From Tubiluchus corallicola (lineage: Eukaryota; Priapulida; Priapulimorpha; Priapulimorphida; Tubiluchidae): DNA of 64,000 nucleotides. Positions within the stretch are counted from its first letter, which is position 1. Each line of letters opens with the position of its first letter. Location of the stretch: NCBI GenBank assembly GCA_030141605.1, contig JAQGDQ010002369.1, forward strand, positions 556,001 to 620,000, written 5' to 3'. Below, piece after piece: positions 8,105 to 17,417 of the stretch. Both the position numbers and the translations under genes were made by a program. The notes beneath the pieces were generated by a model. That model saw only the letters and a list, made by a program, of their open reading frames with translations. It had not been told where the DNA came from and ran no database searches.

Positions 8105-9683
8105 CTTGAAACCGTTGTTTGATCTGTTTAAGAATTTGTTGGTCCGTTTCTTTGTTCGTGCATACTTCGATGATACCGGACTCTAGTGAGAGGTCTTTGA
8201 AGGAAGTGATCGCTCGATAGGGAAGATGGAACTGCTTGGCAATGGAAGAAAAATCAGAGGCGTGGGGATTAAAGAAATACTCTTCGAAATGTTTTGAGGA
8301 AAAAATGGGTAGATAGGAAAAAATCGCGCCGCCTTGATTGTTGATGATAATGAGGGTGCAGTTGGGACATTTCTGTAAGAGGGCTAATGAATTCACATCA
8401 TGTAGCGCTGCCTGATCGCCGATGATTCCAATGACAGGCGCATCGTTTTCAATAGCTATACCGGCGAGCGTTGCGATGTTCCCGTCGATTCCAGATACGC
8501 CTCTGTTTGCGAAGATCGCCTGGAGCTTTTTTGGCGGATGGAAAAAATGGTCGGCATTTCGAATGGGCATGCTGTTCCCGATAAAAAGTAGGGAGTTTTC
8601 TATTGTGGGATTTTGGGCCAGAGACCAAAAAAAATAGGGCTCTGTCGCGCTCTCATTCTCAAATAGACTTTCGACTTCTTCGAAGTAGATCTTGTCTTTG
8701 TGATGGAATGAGGAAAGCCAGTCATTTTCTCTTATCGGAAGATTGGAAAAAGCATTGCAGAAAGCATCGAAAGAAGCAGTAACCCGACGAGTAACAGTGT
8801 GGGAAGGATCATGGTGTTTTTCATATTCCAAAACGAGGATGTGCTCAGGTCTTTTCTTTTCCAGCCATTGAAGAAGTTTTTTTGAAATGAAACGATCGCC
8901 GAACTGAAGGACAAAGTCGATCTCATCGGTGAAAAATTCTTCGTAGAAACGAATACAGTTGGGGTGGGGGTTTGCCCGGTTCTGTGAAAGAAAATCGGCC
9001 AAGATCGGCCATCCGAGTCTTTCAGAAAGGGAATAAACAGGAAATAGATCTTCACAGGTTCGCCCAATGAGAATGACTCCTTTTTCAGGAAGGGTAATGT
9101 CTTCATCAAAAGAGGAGCTTTTAGCAAGGTCGTATGAGATGGGATTGAGTTCAGGAAAAGAAATAGCGTCGTCGGTAAAAGGGCCGCGAAACATGAGGTT
9201 GAGATGGACAGGTCCTTCTTTGGACCTGAAAACAGCATAGGCGCAAAGAGAATGGAGTTCATGGGCGAATGCAGAACCCTCGCAGAGAAGATCAGTGTTG
9301 AAACGGGTCCACGGCTCAAAAACATGGGGCTGATTGGTGGTCTGATTGGCGCCCGAGGCTCTCAATTCAGGAGGACGGTCGGCTGTAAGTATGATCAGAG
9401 GAAGATGGCTTTGATGCGCTTCCATAATGGCCGGAAGGAGATTGCCGACGGCAGTTCCTGAAGTGGCGATGATGGCTGCCGGCTTTTTTTGACTTTGTAT
9501 CCAACCTAGTGCAAAGAATCCAAGGCCTCTCTCGTCAAAGTGGGTATAGGTTTGTGTATTTGGATGATGAGCAGCTGCAAGAACAAGGGGCGTGCATCTT
9601 GATCCGGGAGCAATGAAAAAATGGGAAACACCTTGCTGGACAAGACTCTCAATGATAGCTGCAGCCCAATCATTGGCAGACAT
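8082..9683 (-). CDS. menD: SEPHCHC synthase (thiamine-diphosphate enzyme)
   Basis: MenD adds a succinyl semialdehyde unit from 2-oxoglutarate to isochorismate. The 533-aa product has the family N-terminus FFIAPGSRCTPLVLAA, ATSGTAVGNLLPA, and the ThDP-binding region GNSMPIRNADHFF with GDQAALHDVNSLALL and NNQGGAIFSYLP. Length is normal. ATG 9683 has AAGGAGA six bases upstream and overlaps the end of menF by 14 bp. Confidence 0.95.
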   Translation of the reverse strand: MSANDWAAAIIESLVQQGVSHFFIAPGSRCTPLVLAAAHHPNTQTYTHFDERGLGFFALGWIQSQKKPAAIIATSGTAVGNLLPAIMEAHQSHLPLIILTADRPPELRASGANQTTNQPHVFEPWTRFNTDLLCEGSAFAHELHSLCAYAVFRSKEGPVHLNLMFRGPFTDDAISFPELNPISYDLAKSSSFDEDITLPEKGVILIGRTCEDLFPVYSLSERLGWPILADFLSQNRANPHPNCIRFYEEFFTDEIDFVLQFGDRFISKKLLQWLEKKRPEHILVLEYEKHHDPSHTVTRRVTASFDAFCNAFSNLPIRENDWLSSFHHKDKIYFEEVESLFENESATEPYFFWSLAQNPTIENSLLFIGNSMPIRNADHFFHPPKKLQAIFANRGVSGIDGNIATLAGIAIENDAPVIGIIGDQAALHDVNSLALLQKCPNCTLIIINNQGGAIFSYLPIFSSKHFEEYFFNPHASDFSSIAKQFHLPYRAITSFKDLSLESGIIEVCTNKETDQQILKQIKQRFQDVAQVRI

Positions 9684-10896
9684 GGAAGATCTCCTTTTTA
9701 AAAAGATGGAGTTTTTGCTCCAATTCTTCCCATTCTTTTTCAGGAGTTGATCCGTCGACTATACCTGTTCCGGCGAAAAGATGAACTTGGTTTTTTTCTA
9801 AAAGACAGCTGCGAATTCCTACTGCAAGATCAGTATGATAGGGGGAAAGAAATCCGATCGGCGCAGCATAGGAGCCACGGCTAAATGGTTCGTATTCTTT
9901 TAAAAAGTGCATGGCCTGATCTTTGGGCCATCCTCCCACTGCAGGAGTGGGATGGAGAGACTCGATGAGGGATTGATCATTCGGTCTTTCGAGTCGTCCT
10001 GAGATCTGATGATGCAGATGAAAGATCTGTGGAGTTTTGAAAAGGGTAAGAGGTGATATTTCCATCTGATTGCAATAGGGAGCAAGACACTTTAAAATGG
10101 CGTCTTTCACCACGGTGAATTCAAGCCTGTCTTTTGTGCTGTTCCAAAGCTCGTCCGCATTTTTTTGATCTTCTTCAGAATCTTTACCCCGTTTGCGCGT
10201 ACCTGCAATGACATCGGTGATGATGAGATCTTTTTTCCTCTGAAAGAGTCTCTCGGGAGATACACCCACAAAAGAAAGGTCTTCAGCCCACTGAATGGCA
10301 AAAAAGAAACATTGAGAAGTCTTCTCCTTGAGATCGGACAAAAGAGAGAAAGGATCAGGTGGGGAATCGATGGAAAAAGTCGATTTTCTCGCTAATACGA
10401 TCTTTTCCAACAAGGTGGTGTGAAGGGCTGTTTGGATGTTCTTTTTCCATACATCAAACTCGGGAAGATCTTCGTAATCGGAGCATGTAAATGAGGTTTT
10501 TGGAAGAATCTGTTGAGGTATTTCTACCTCATCGGGAAAAAGATCGAGAGAGTTGTAGGCAAGAGTGAAGGAGTTTTCTTTTTGGATGATTTCAATTTGG
10601 GGAACAAAGAAACCTGCGGAAGAAGGATCGAAAGTAAGAGCTGCCATGAGATAGACGGGAATTTGAGCAAAGATGATCGGCGCCTTTTCAAAAGAAAGGA
10701 TCTTACCTACCGTTGCGATCGTATGATCTCCCTCTTTTGTTTCGAAATACATTTTCGGAAACTGGGATTCACAAGAGAGCCAGGAAAGAAGAAAAACGGA
10801 AGAAATAGACACTTCTTTTCGATAGAAGGTGTAGGTCTTTTCCTCTGTTTTTAAGGAAATGGCGTTTGCTGTGCATTCTTTCAGAGAAATCTTCAT
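9670..10896 (-). CDS. menF: isochorismate synthase
   Basis: MenF converts chorismate to isochorismate, the entry step of the classical pathway. The 408-aa product has the chorismate-binding C-terminal domain: GVSPERLFQRK, AGTRKRGKDSEED, LHPTPAVGGWPKD, EPFSRGSYAAPIG and FAGTGIVDGS. The ATG overlaps the ubiE stop by 4 bp. Its place just before menD supports isochorismate rather than anthranilate or salicylate chemistry. Confidence 0.94.
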   Translation of the reverse strand: MKISLKECTANAISLKTEEKTYTFYRKEVSISSVFLLSWLSCESQFPKMYFETKEGDHTIATVGKILSFEKAPIIFAQIPVYLMAALTFDPSSAGFFVPQIEIIQKENSFTLAYNSLDLFPDEVEIPQQILPKTSFTCSDYEDLPEFDVWKKNIQTALHTTLLEKIVLARKSTFSIDSPPDPFSLLSDLKEKTSQCFFFAIQWAEDLSFVGVSPERLFQRKKDLIITDVIAGTRKRGKDSEEDQKNADELWNSTKDRLEFTVVKDAILKCLAPYCNQMEISPLTLFKTPQIFHLHHQISGRLERPNDQSLIESLHPTPAVGGWPKDQAMHFLKEYEPFSRGSYAAPIGFLSPYHTDLAVGIRSCLLEKNQVHLFAGTGIVDGSTPEKEWEELEQKLHLFKKEIFHVCQ

Positions 10897-11606
10897 TTTT
10901 CAGCCTCATAAAGGGTTACGGAGCCCAGCATTAATGAATGCCTCTGGGCTTTTGAAAAGCCTGCTTCTTGTAACAGATCCAGAAAGGCCTGTCCGCTTGG
11001 GAATGTCTCGATCGTCTTGTTCAAATAGGCATAAGCAAGTGGATCTTTGGACATCCATTTTCCAATCTTCGGCAAAATATGTCTGAGATAGATGAGATAG
11101 GGGATGCGGATGAGGAAAAAAGAAGGGAGGGAAAACTCTAAAAGAAGAAGTCTTCCTCCGAGTTTCAACACACGTTGTATCTCCCGAAGTGTTTTACTGA
11201 CATCGGGGACATTCCGTATGCCGAAAGTCATTGTCGCGACATGAAACTGGTTATCGGAAAAGGGAAGCTCCTGTGCATCGGCCCTTTGCATCTCGACCCT
11301 GTCTTTATAAGGCTTCATCGAGAGTTTTTTCTTTCCGATCTCCAGCATATCTTCAGCAAGATCGATCCCTGTTGCATGGCTCAGTTGATGGGACTTTTCC
11401 ATCAGGGCGATGATCTGATCTCCGGTTCCCGTTGCAAGGTCCAGCAAATGAAGGTCATCTCCCTCAGGAAAATGATTAGCAATTTTTTTACGCCATTTCT
11501 GGTCCATACCTAAAGAAATGACACGATTGGTCGTATCATAGGCGGGAGAAATACGATCGAACATTTTCCAGACATCTTCACGAGAAAGGTCAGGCTTGGG
11601 GGTCAT
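10893..11606 (-). CDS. ubiE: demethylmenaquinone methyltransferase
   Basis: UbiE/MenG methylates demethylmenaquinone with SAM, the last step of menaquinone synthesis. The 237-aa product has the SAM motif LLDLATGTGDQI, the family N-terminal FDRISPAYDTTNRVISLGMD, and TFGIRNVPDVSKTLREI. It is the first gene of the eight-gene minus-strand operon. AAAGG precedes ATG 11606. Since only menaquinone genes follow, the product is most likely menaquinone rather than ubiquinone. Confidence 0.94.
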   Translation of the reverse strand: MTPKPDLSREDVWKMFDRISPAYDTTNRVISLGMDQKWRKKIANHFPEGDDLHLLDLATGTGDQIIALMEKSHQLSHATGIDLAEDMLEIGKKKLSMKPYKDRVEMQRADAQELPFSDNQFHVATMTFGIRNVPDVSKTLREIQRVLKLGGRLLLLEFSLPSFFLIRIPYLIYLRHILPKIGKWMSKDPLAYAYLNKTIETFPSGQAFLDLLQEAGFSKAQRHSLMLGSVTLYEAEK

Positions 11607-11647
11607 AAACTTACCTTTTGAAAGGGAAACTTTTTAACAAATCAAAC

Positions 11648-11681
11648 GGAAAAAGCCAAACCTCTTCTTGGCTTTTTTTTG
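11648..11681. terminator. bidirectional Rho-independent terminator-like hairpin
   Basis: AAAAAGCCAA pairs with TTGGCTTTTT across an 8-base loop and is followed by a T run on the plus strand; the minus strand also ends in Ts. It lies between the start of the menaquinone operon and the accessory genes to its right, and would isolate the operon from read-through. Confidence 0.6.
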
Positions 11682-11702
11682 CGCACATCTTAGTATGCCT
11701 GC

Positions 11703-11939
11703 ATGATTGTGCCCATTCAAACAACCAGTCCGTTGCAATGCTGTCTTAACAGGGAAGATCTCGCTCATTTAACCGACTGGAGAATGCAATCTCTCTTTGC
11801 TGCTGCGACTGTCTATTCTGCTCATAAGTTCCTTAACGAATATCCCCAGACTCACGATCCCTTCTACAGGCAGGTCGCTATGATCTCCGGAGTGACCTTT
11901 GTGGCCACGGTAGCCCTCTTATACACTCCTGACCCTTGA
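11703..11939 (+). CDS. small protein with C-terminal membrane segment, hypothetical
   Basis: A 78-aa open frame ends in one hydrophobic segment, ISGVTFVATVALLY (~62-75), followed by a short polar tail. No good ribosome binding site precedes ATG 11703, so this could be a remnant. The architecture, a soluble front and one membrane helix at the very end, recurs in the products at 22237-22374, 40484-41458 and the tail at 46331. Confidence 0.35.
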   Translation: MIVPIQTTSPLQCCLNREDLAHLTDWRMQSLFAAATVYSAHKFLNEYPQTHDPFYRQVAMISGVTFVATVALLYTPDP

Positions 11940-12137
11940 TAGGGACCAGCGCTAGCCTTTTCTCCACCTTTCCTTTTACCTGCTCTAGGCCTTCTTAAAG
12001 AGGCTTCCTTATTGTAACTTAATGATTTAATTGTTTGGTTTATGGTTTTTAAGAAAATTAACTTTATACAATCTTAATATTTTAATATAATCAATAATTT
12101 CAAATTAGTAATAAAAATTATTTATTGGGAGGAAGAA

Positions 12138-12941
12138 ATGAGCGCTGTTTCATTTTCTACTGTTTTTCAGGATATTACTCTTGGTGCCAATGTTGTCAGG
12201 CAGCTTGATCCAGATCATGCCGCAATGTTGAGCGAGATAGATACGCTGGGGCGTGATACTGTAGATCTGGTTTCTGATCGAATGAGAGAGCTTTGGGAAT
12301 CAAATTTTTCTGAACACCAGGATTTGATGTCGGCTTTTTCTTCGGACGGAAATAGTTTGCATTTTCTTAGGAATCTTCAAAGGGGAGAAAAAGACGCAAC
12401 GATTAAAGGGGGGGGGGGCTTAGGAGAGCGAAAGATAGTGCATATACAGAACAAGGTGAAATATTTTCCGGATACTCATGAAGGCCCAAAACCAAGTGAT
12501 CTGTTTGGATCTGTTGAACCTTTAGTTAGTACCAGCAAAAAATGGGATATACGAAAAGCGGCTGCGGAAGGGAATCTGTCTGTGGTAAAGTATTTGTTCG
12601 AAAGAGAGAGAGAGCAAGGAGTAGGAAGAGAGCAATTGGCCCGACAGCGGAAGCAAAGGGAAGCTCTCTGGTTTGCAGAGAAAGGGGGCCATAAAGAAGT
12701 AGCTGAATTTCTACGCATCAAGATTGCTGAAAGTCAAGGCGATCAATTTCCCGAATACATCAGAGGATTGAGACCGTGTGGAGGCTCACGAAAAGTAATT
12801 CTTGAAGATTTTAAGGATCGGGTGATTGTGCGTCCTTTTGGATCTATACGTTATCGTGAAGAGGGGAATTGCGTTACTGAGCCTATGCATGAAGCCCGTG
12901 ACGAATGCTCTACTAGGTGTGATGGATGTATCGTCTCATAA
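12138..12941 (+). CDS. ankyrin-type protein with an 11-G coding tract, candidate effector
   Basis: The 267-aa product begins at ATG 12138 after GGGAGGAAG, behind an AT-rich 198-bp gap. Two ankyrin-like units are seen: IRKAAAEGNLSVVKYLF (~138-154) and ALWFAEKGGHKEVAEFLR (~175-192). The C-terminus is cysteine-rich (CSTRCDGC). A run of 11 Gs at 12408-12418 encodes Gly91-94; loss or gain of one base would shift the frame before the ankyrin units, so the gene may be phase variable. There is no signal peptide. It converges on the DUF1499 remnant with a 6-bp overlap. Function unknown. Confidence 0.65.
   Translation: MSAVSFSTVFQDITLGANVVRQLDPDHAAMLSEIDTLGRDTVDLVSDRMRELWESNFSEHQDLMSAFSSDGNSLHFLRNLQRGEKDATIKGGGGLGERKIVHIQNKVKYFPDTHEGPKPSDLFGSVEPLVSTSKKWDIRKAAAEGNLSVVKYLFEREREQGVGREQLARQRKQREALWFAEKGGHKEVAEFLRIKIAESQGDQFPEYIRGLRPCGGSRKVILEDFKDRVIVRPFGSIRYREEGNCVTEPMHEARDECSTRCDGCIVS
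12408..12418 (+). repeat. poly-G tract (11 G) inside a coding region
   Basis: Eleven consecutive Gs lie in the first third of the ankyrin-type gene. Homopolymer G tracts are known slippage sites, used for example in chlamydial pmp genes. As given, the tract is in the length that leaves the frame open. Confidence 0.8.
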
Positions 12942-13689
12942 AGCTTGAAAAGCTTCGCGGATCGCTTCGACACGCTTTTTGTTTGCTCCTGGCTGGGAGA
13001 AGTCCAGATGGACTGCGTCCCGGAATCCCGTACGTGAGGCTGAACGGATCTCGAAGCATTGCTTATCTTCATTGAGATAGAGATCGACATCATCGATATA
13101 GGTTCCCTTAAGGGGGCCTGATGGGATCGTTACTGTATATGTGTAGTGGAGGTAGTTTCCTCTCTCCTCGAGGAGGGCTATCGCTGAAGATCGGAAATTG
13201 GGGCTGTCTGCTGTTTCGAAAAGAGTTTTCATCTCAGACAGAGGATCTTCCATGTCTTCGGGTATGGAAATCGGATCTGTATTGTAGAGCTGTCCCCACC
13301 AACTGTCTTGTTGGGAATTCACGCAGTTTGGAGAGAGGGCGGTTGGGGGGAATATTCCGGAAAAGTTCAGATCTGTACGTGCGTTGAGCATTGTAGAATA
13401 GGAGTATTTTTCACGGAGGTCGGGGTTGATTTTATGGGCAAGGGATTTGAGAGCGTAGCCGAAGAGTGTGGAGAGAGGAAGGAGAAGGGTAACAGGGCGA
13501 TTGCTACGATCTTACCGATCCGGTTTTGAAGTTCTCATGGCTTTTCAACACTGGTGCGCCGGAAAGAGATTGTTCGAGCGTATAGGTCCTTCCGAAAAGG
13601 ATTCTTCCGGGGGTTTGAAAAAGGTCTCCGATGTTCTCAAGAATATTGGATTCTGGGGCTTCTATTTCATTAATTAAATTTATAGACAT
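12936..13689 (-). pseudogene. DUF1499-family gene broken by two frameshifts
   Basis: Three consecutive minus-strand frames appear to make up one protein. The 5' part starts at ATG 13689 and runs to a stop near 13504. A hydrophobic stretch (KIVAIALLPFSFL) continues in a second frame. The C-terminal part is in a third frame, open from about 13450 to 12936, and carries DUF1499 hallmarks: LSPNCVNSQQ, EIRSASRTGFRD and NKKRVEAIREAF. Two indels are needed to connect them. The conserved half is intact from ATG 13391 and could still be made as a 151-aa protein, but no ribosome binding site is obvious there. Function of DUF1499 is unknown. Confidence 0.65.
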
Positions 13690-13791
13690 AGATAATTTAA
13701 AATTTTTTTGAATTTGACTAAAGATATCATTTAATTAGATTAACTTCTCTTAAAAAAATAATGATGTGTTATGTAGTGCTTTAGGGGGCCT

Positions 13792-14976
13792 ATGACCAGT
13801 AGATTGCATGTTTTTCAGCTTTTCATCCTGATGGCTCTTTTTTCTTTGATGCCTGTGGCATCTGTGGTCTTTACCCCGGCCTATCCCTTGCTTTCTAATG
13901 AATTTCATCTCTTGAGTTCCGAGGCGCAGTGGGTAATGACTCTATATCTTTTTGGGACGGCAATTGGTCGTCTCTTTTATGGTCCATTTGCGAATTCTAT
14001 TGGTCGGAAAAACACTCTTTACCTCGGTCTTTCCATCTCTTTGGCCGGTACACTAATCATTCTATTTTCCCAATCCTATACTCTCATTTGCATCGGAAGA
14101 ATGATCCAAGCTTTTGGCGGGGCTGCCACACTCAAGGTCGGTTATACGATCATAGGAGATTTGTACTCTGGAGCAGCAGCAACCCAGATTCTTTCCTATG
14201 CATGGCTGGGTATTGCAATCATGCCTGGCATAGGCACTTTGATCAGCGGATTGTTAGCTGACTCCTTTGGATGGAGAGGAGGATTTTTCATTATCTTACT
14301 CTATACTTTGTTTGTGATGTTCCTCTGTTTTTTTCTTCCGGAAACATTGAAAGAAAAGGATAAGAGTGCCTTGACTCTCAAAAGAGTAATCCATGCCTAT
14401 GGGAGACAATTCGGAAATGTTTCCCTCGTTCTCTGGGGAACTTTGATGGGGCTTTCAACAGCTGTCATCTACATGTTTTCTCAGGAAGCTCCTTTCATAG
14501 CGATCAATCAATTCGGATTGACCTATGCAGAGTATGGCATGTATTACCTGATCCCTTCTCTCGGCATTGCTTTTGGACTTCTATTAACTGCCTGGCTTTC
14601 CGATAAGATACATTCTATGACCAGTATGTTATGGGGAATAATAACCATCTCAATCGCATCGATAATGATGGGGATTTTCTTTTCAGAGGTGTGGGAAAAT
14701 ACTTGGGCTTTATTTTTACCTCTAATCATCATTCTGATAGGGGATTCTCTGTTGTTTACAAATGCTTCTTCTAAGGGAGTAACAGATGCTACGGATAAAT
14801 CGAATGCATCAGCGGTCATGCTTTTTATCAATTCATGCGTTGGTTTTTTTGGGACTTTTCTAATAGGTGTCATTGCCCCTGGTGCTATATTTGCGATGCC
14901 GATCGCATTTCTTTTAGTCTCGGTGATTCTGTTCTCGATCTGGTTCTATTTGCACCAAAAAGAGAAAACAGCCTAA
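13792..14976 (+). CDS. MFS transporter of the Bcr/CflA drug-efflux type
   Basis: The 394-aa product has twelve hydrophobic segments and the MFS loop motif FYGPFANSIGRKNTLYLG after TM2, in the DHA1 pattern of Bcr/CflA proteins. The second half of TM4-5 carries GIAIMPGIGTLISGLLAD, the proton-drug antiporter motif region. It probably exports small molecules across the inner membrane; substrate unknown. AGGGGG precedes ATG 13792. It stands alone between the decayed DUF1499 gene and the glycerophosphotransferase. Confidence 0.85.
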   Translation: MTSRLHVFQLFILMALFSLMPVASVVFTPAYPLLSNEFHLLSSEAQWVMTLYLFGTAIGRLFYGPFANSIGRKNTLYLGLSISLAGTLIILFSQSYTLICIGRMIQAFGGAATLKVGYTIIGDLYSGAAATQILSYAWLGIAIMPGIGTLISGLLADSFGWRGGFFIILLYTLFVMFLCFFLPETLKEKDKSALTLKRVIHAYGRQFGNVSLVLWGTLMGLSTAVIYMFSQEAPFIAINQFGLTYAEYGMYYLIPSLGIAFGLLLTAWLSDKIHSMTSMLWGIITISIASIMMGIFFSEVWENTWALFLPLIIILIGDSLLFTNASSKGVTDATDKSNASAVMLFINSCVGFFGTFLIGVIAPGAIFAMPIAFLLVSVILFSIWFYLHQKEKTA

Positions 14977-15091
14977 CTCCTATGGAATTCTCATGGCTTT
15001 TCAATAGTGAGGATTGGAACATCTGTGTGATTTGTTTTCTGTGAAAAAAGGTATTTGAAGTCAAAGAACTTATCTCTATATAGTTGTGCAT

Positions 15092-16144
15092 ATGAAAAAA
15101 GTCGCTGCGGTGAATTTTGGGGAAAGCCCTCATATTTTAGATCATGTCGCCCCCCTTGCCTATTGTTTACACATACCTCTTTTCGTGAATGATGAAAAAA
15201 ACTTTGAACTTTTAAAAAAGTTTTATCCTCAAGTTCAGGTCGTTTACGAAGAAGAGATTTCGTTTGATTTCCTAGCAAAAAATTTCGATGCGCTGGTCTC
15301 ATGCAAACGATGGAATGCAGAAGATAAATTCTCTTTTGTTAATTTTTATAATAAAGACATGAAAATAATCTTCTGCCCTCATGGCAATTCAGATAAAGGC
15401 CATATCAATAAAGCGAACATGCTGGGTTATGCAACGCATGATGCTGTTATGTTATATGGCAATCACATGATTGATCTTTTGAAAAAGCTTAATGTTTACA
15501 AAAAACTCAACCAATATTCGATCATCGGTAATTTCAGATTGTGTTTTTACAAGAAGTTTAAAAAGCACTATGACGAACTAATTAGAAAGCAGATTTTTTC
15601 GAAATTAAACCCTCAAAATAAGACCATATTATATGCTCCAACATGGAATGATCTAGAAGACTCTAGCTCTTTTTTTGAGGTTTTTCAAAAACTTATAAAA
15701 AAAGTTCCCGATGACCATAACCTGATCATCAAACTTCATCCACACATCGAGGAGAAAGATCCTGTTGCATTTTATCAGGTATATGAAAGCAACCTCCCTC
15801 CTAATATCTTACTATTAGAAGAATTTCCATTGATCTATCCTCTGTTAAATTTTGTGGATATTTATTTAGGTGACTTTTCATCCATAGGATATGACTTTCT
15901 GTATTTTCAAAAGCCCATGTTCTTCTTTGATCATCTTCAAAGAGATCCCCTGAAAGATCAAAGCTTATTTTTGCATAGATGCGGTACTCAAATACCCAGC
16001 GATCATTGGGGTGATATTTTTTCTTTTATTCAAGGCAACCTCACCGAAAAATTCAAAGAACAGCAAATGAAAATCTACAATTATGCTTTTGGTAATGAAT
16101 TGGAAATGACTCAAGTTAAAGAAAATTTTGCCAAACTTCTCTAA
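15092..16144 (+). CDS. CDP-glycerol glycerophosphotransferase-like protein
   Basis: The ~350-aa product matches the TagB/TagF-type C-terminal domain: ILYAPTWND, a histidine in LIIKLHPHIE, and VDIYLGDFSSIGYDFLYF followed by KPMFFF. These enzymes move glycerol-phosphate or a related group from a CDP donor to a surface polymer. The N-terminal ~170 residues are less familiar. I use ATG 15092 (MKKVAAV); GTG 15086 in the same frame is possible, and neither has a strong ribosome binding site. Base composition is lower in GC than the neighbours, which suggests acquisition. Confidence 0.7.
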   Translation: MKKVAAVNFGESPHILDHVAPLAYCLHIPLFVNDEKNFELLKKFYPQVQVVYEEEISFDFLAKNFDALVSCKRWNAEDKFSFVNFYNKDMKIIFCPHGNSDKGHINKANMLGYATHDAVMLYGNHMIDLLKKLNVYKKLNQYSIIGNFRLCFYKKFKKHYDELIRKQIFSKLNPQNKTILYAPTWNDLEDSSSFFEVFQKLIKKVPDDHNLIIKLHPHIEEKDPVAFYQVYESNLPPNILLLEEFPLIYPLLNFVDIYLGDFSSIGYDFLYFQKPMFFFDHLQRDPLKDQSLFLHRCGTQIPSDHWGDIFSFIQGNLTEKFKEQQMKIYNYAFGNELEMTQVKENFAKLL

Positions 16145-16212
16145 GTAGTCTCTTGTGAGAAATCAGGGTTCTTTATAAGCTTGATGCATTTACTTTCCGG
16201 AGGAGAAATCTC

Positions 16213-17142
16213 ATGGCAGCAAGTGCAGAAATAGCAGGTCGAAAACTCCATAACAAGGCAGTCCTCGGCGTTCTGTTGATGATCGGCGGACTGGCCCTAT
16301 ATCCTCTTTCGGACGCGTTCATCAAACATCTTATGGGGGGCTATTCGGTACCCCAGGCTACATTTCTTCGAGCGATCACCCGTGTTATTCCTCTATTCGT
16401 CGCCATGTATTTTCAGGGTGGTCTGAGAAGCGTTTTAGGCACAAAGAAATATAAGAGCCATTTTGTTCGACTGGGTGTGAATCTAGCTTATACCTATTGC
16501 TTCATGTTCGCCTTTTCAATGGGCTCTCTTACAACCATCTACACCCTGGCTTATACCTCTTCCTTTTTCATGATCATTCTAAGTGCGATTATGCTGAAAG
16601 AAACTGTAGGAAAAGAAAGGTGGGCTGCCGTTGCCATTGGAATGGTCGGTGTGATCATTGCGATGCGTCCAGGTACTAGCGTCTTTGAATTTGCTTCCAT
16701 TCTGGTGTTGTTAGGGACGTTTTTAGGAGCTTTGAACAAGATTTTGATGAGAAGACTTGCAGCTACAGAGCATAGTCTTGCAATTGCGATCTATCCGAAT
16801 CTGATGATGATCATAGTGACTGCACCGCTGCTATTGAAGACATGGCAGTCGATGCCCTGGGAGCATTGGGGGCTGTTTGCTATTGTTGGTGTGATTACCG
16901 CTGCAGGACAGTATTGCATTGCCCAGGCTCTTAGATTTGCCCAAGGTTCTATCCTTGCTCCGATCGACTACTCTACTTTCTTCTGGGTCGTTGCCCTCGA
17001 TTTCTTCTGGTGGCAAAGATCTCCAGATGCATTCACGTTGATTGGTGCTGCCATCATCGTAGGAAGCAACTTCTTTATCCTCTATTGCACACGCAGAGAT
17101 GAGGCGAGAAAGAAGAAATTAGAAGAAGCTGGAGCTACTTGA
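16213..17142 (+). CDS. EamA/DMT-family transporter
   Basis: The 309-aa product has ten hydrophobic segments in two homologous halves of the drug/metabolite transporter type (LGVLLMIGGLALYPLSDA, AYTSSFFMIILSAIMLKE, and IGAAIIVGSNFFILY near the end). It is an inner-membrane permease; substrate not predictable. GGAGGAG precedes ATG 16213. The stop overlaps the convergent chaB-like gene by 8 bp. Related DMT proteins in intracellular bacteria include nucleotide-sugar and SAM carriers, but nothing here decides that. Confidence 0.85.
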   Translation: MAASAEIAGRKLHNKAVLGVLLMIGGLALYPLSDAFIKHLMGGYSVPQATFLRAITRVIPLFVAMYFQGGLRSVLGTKKYKSHFVRLGVNLAYTYCFMFAFSMGSLTTIYTLAYTSSFFMIILSAIMLKETVGKERWAAVAIGMVGVIIAMRPGTSVFEFASILVLLGTFLGALNKILMRRLAATEHSLAIAIYPNLMMIIVTAPLLLKTWQSMPWEHWGLFAIVGVITAAGQYCIAQALRFAQGSILAPIDYSTFFWVVALDFFWWQRSPDAFTLIGAAIIVGSNFFILYCTRRDEARKKKLEEAGAT

Positions 17143-17365
17143 TCCGGTGCCAGTCACCATCTGATCCTTTGTTGTACTGCTTTTTTACAGCGCCCCAAGC
17201 GACACGGTGAGCGGCTTCTTCACGAGTGCCTCCGAATCTTCTCTTGGATGGATCTTTGTATTGGTTCCAGGCGTTATTAAAGGCTTCCTTGTACAGCTCT
17301 TGCGCTGCAGCAGGAAGGTGTTTCTTGATGGGATCAGGCAGATCCTTTTTCGATCGATATGGCAT
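17135..17365 (-). CDS. chaB: ChaB-family protein
   Basis: A 76-aa protein with the ChaB pattern: YRSKKDLPDPIKKHLP, AQELYKEAFNNAWNQY, and REEAAHRVAWGAVKKQY. ChaB is a small cytoplasmic protein first named for a link with the ChaA cation antiporter; its actual role is unclear. The gene converges with the DMT transporter and lies 52 bp from the end of typA on the same strand. Confidence 0.88.
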   Translation of the reverse strand: MPYRSKKDLPDPIKKHLPAAAQELYKEAFNNAWNQYKDPSKRRFGGTREEAAHRVAWGAVKKQYNKGSDGDWHRIK

Positions 17366-17417
17366 AAAATTCCCCCTTATAATCCTATTAGTAACTCATT
17401 TGAGGGGGATTTTGAAA

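Noticed and set aside
8732-9325. Minus-strand 197-codon frame inside menD
   Set aside because: Different frame within intact menD, Ser/Phe/Leu-rich without motifs.
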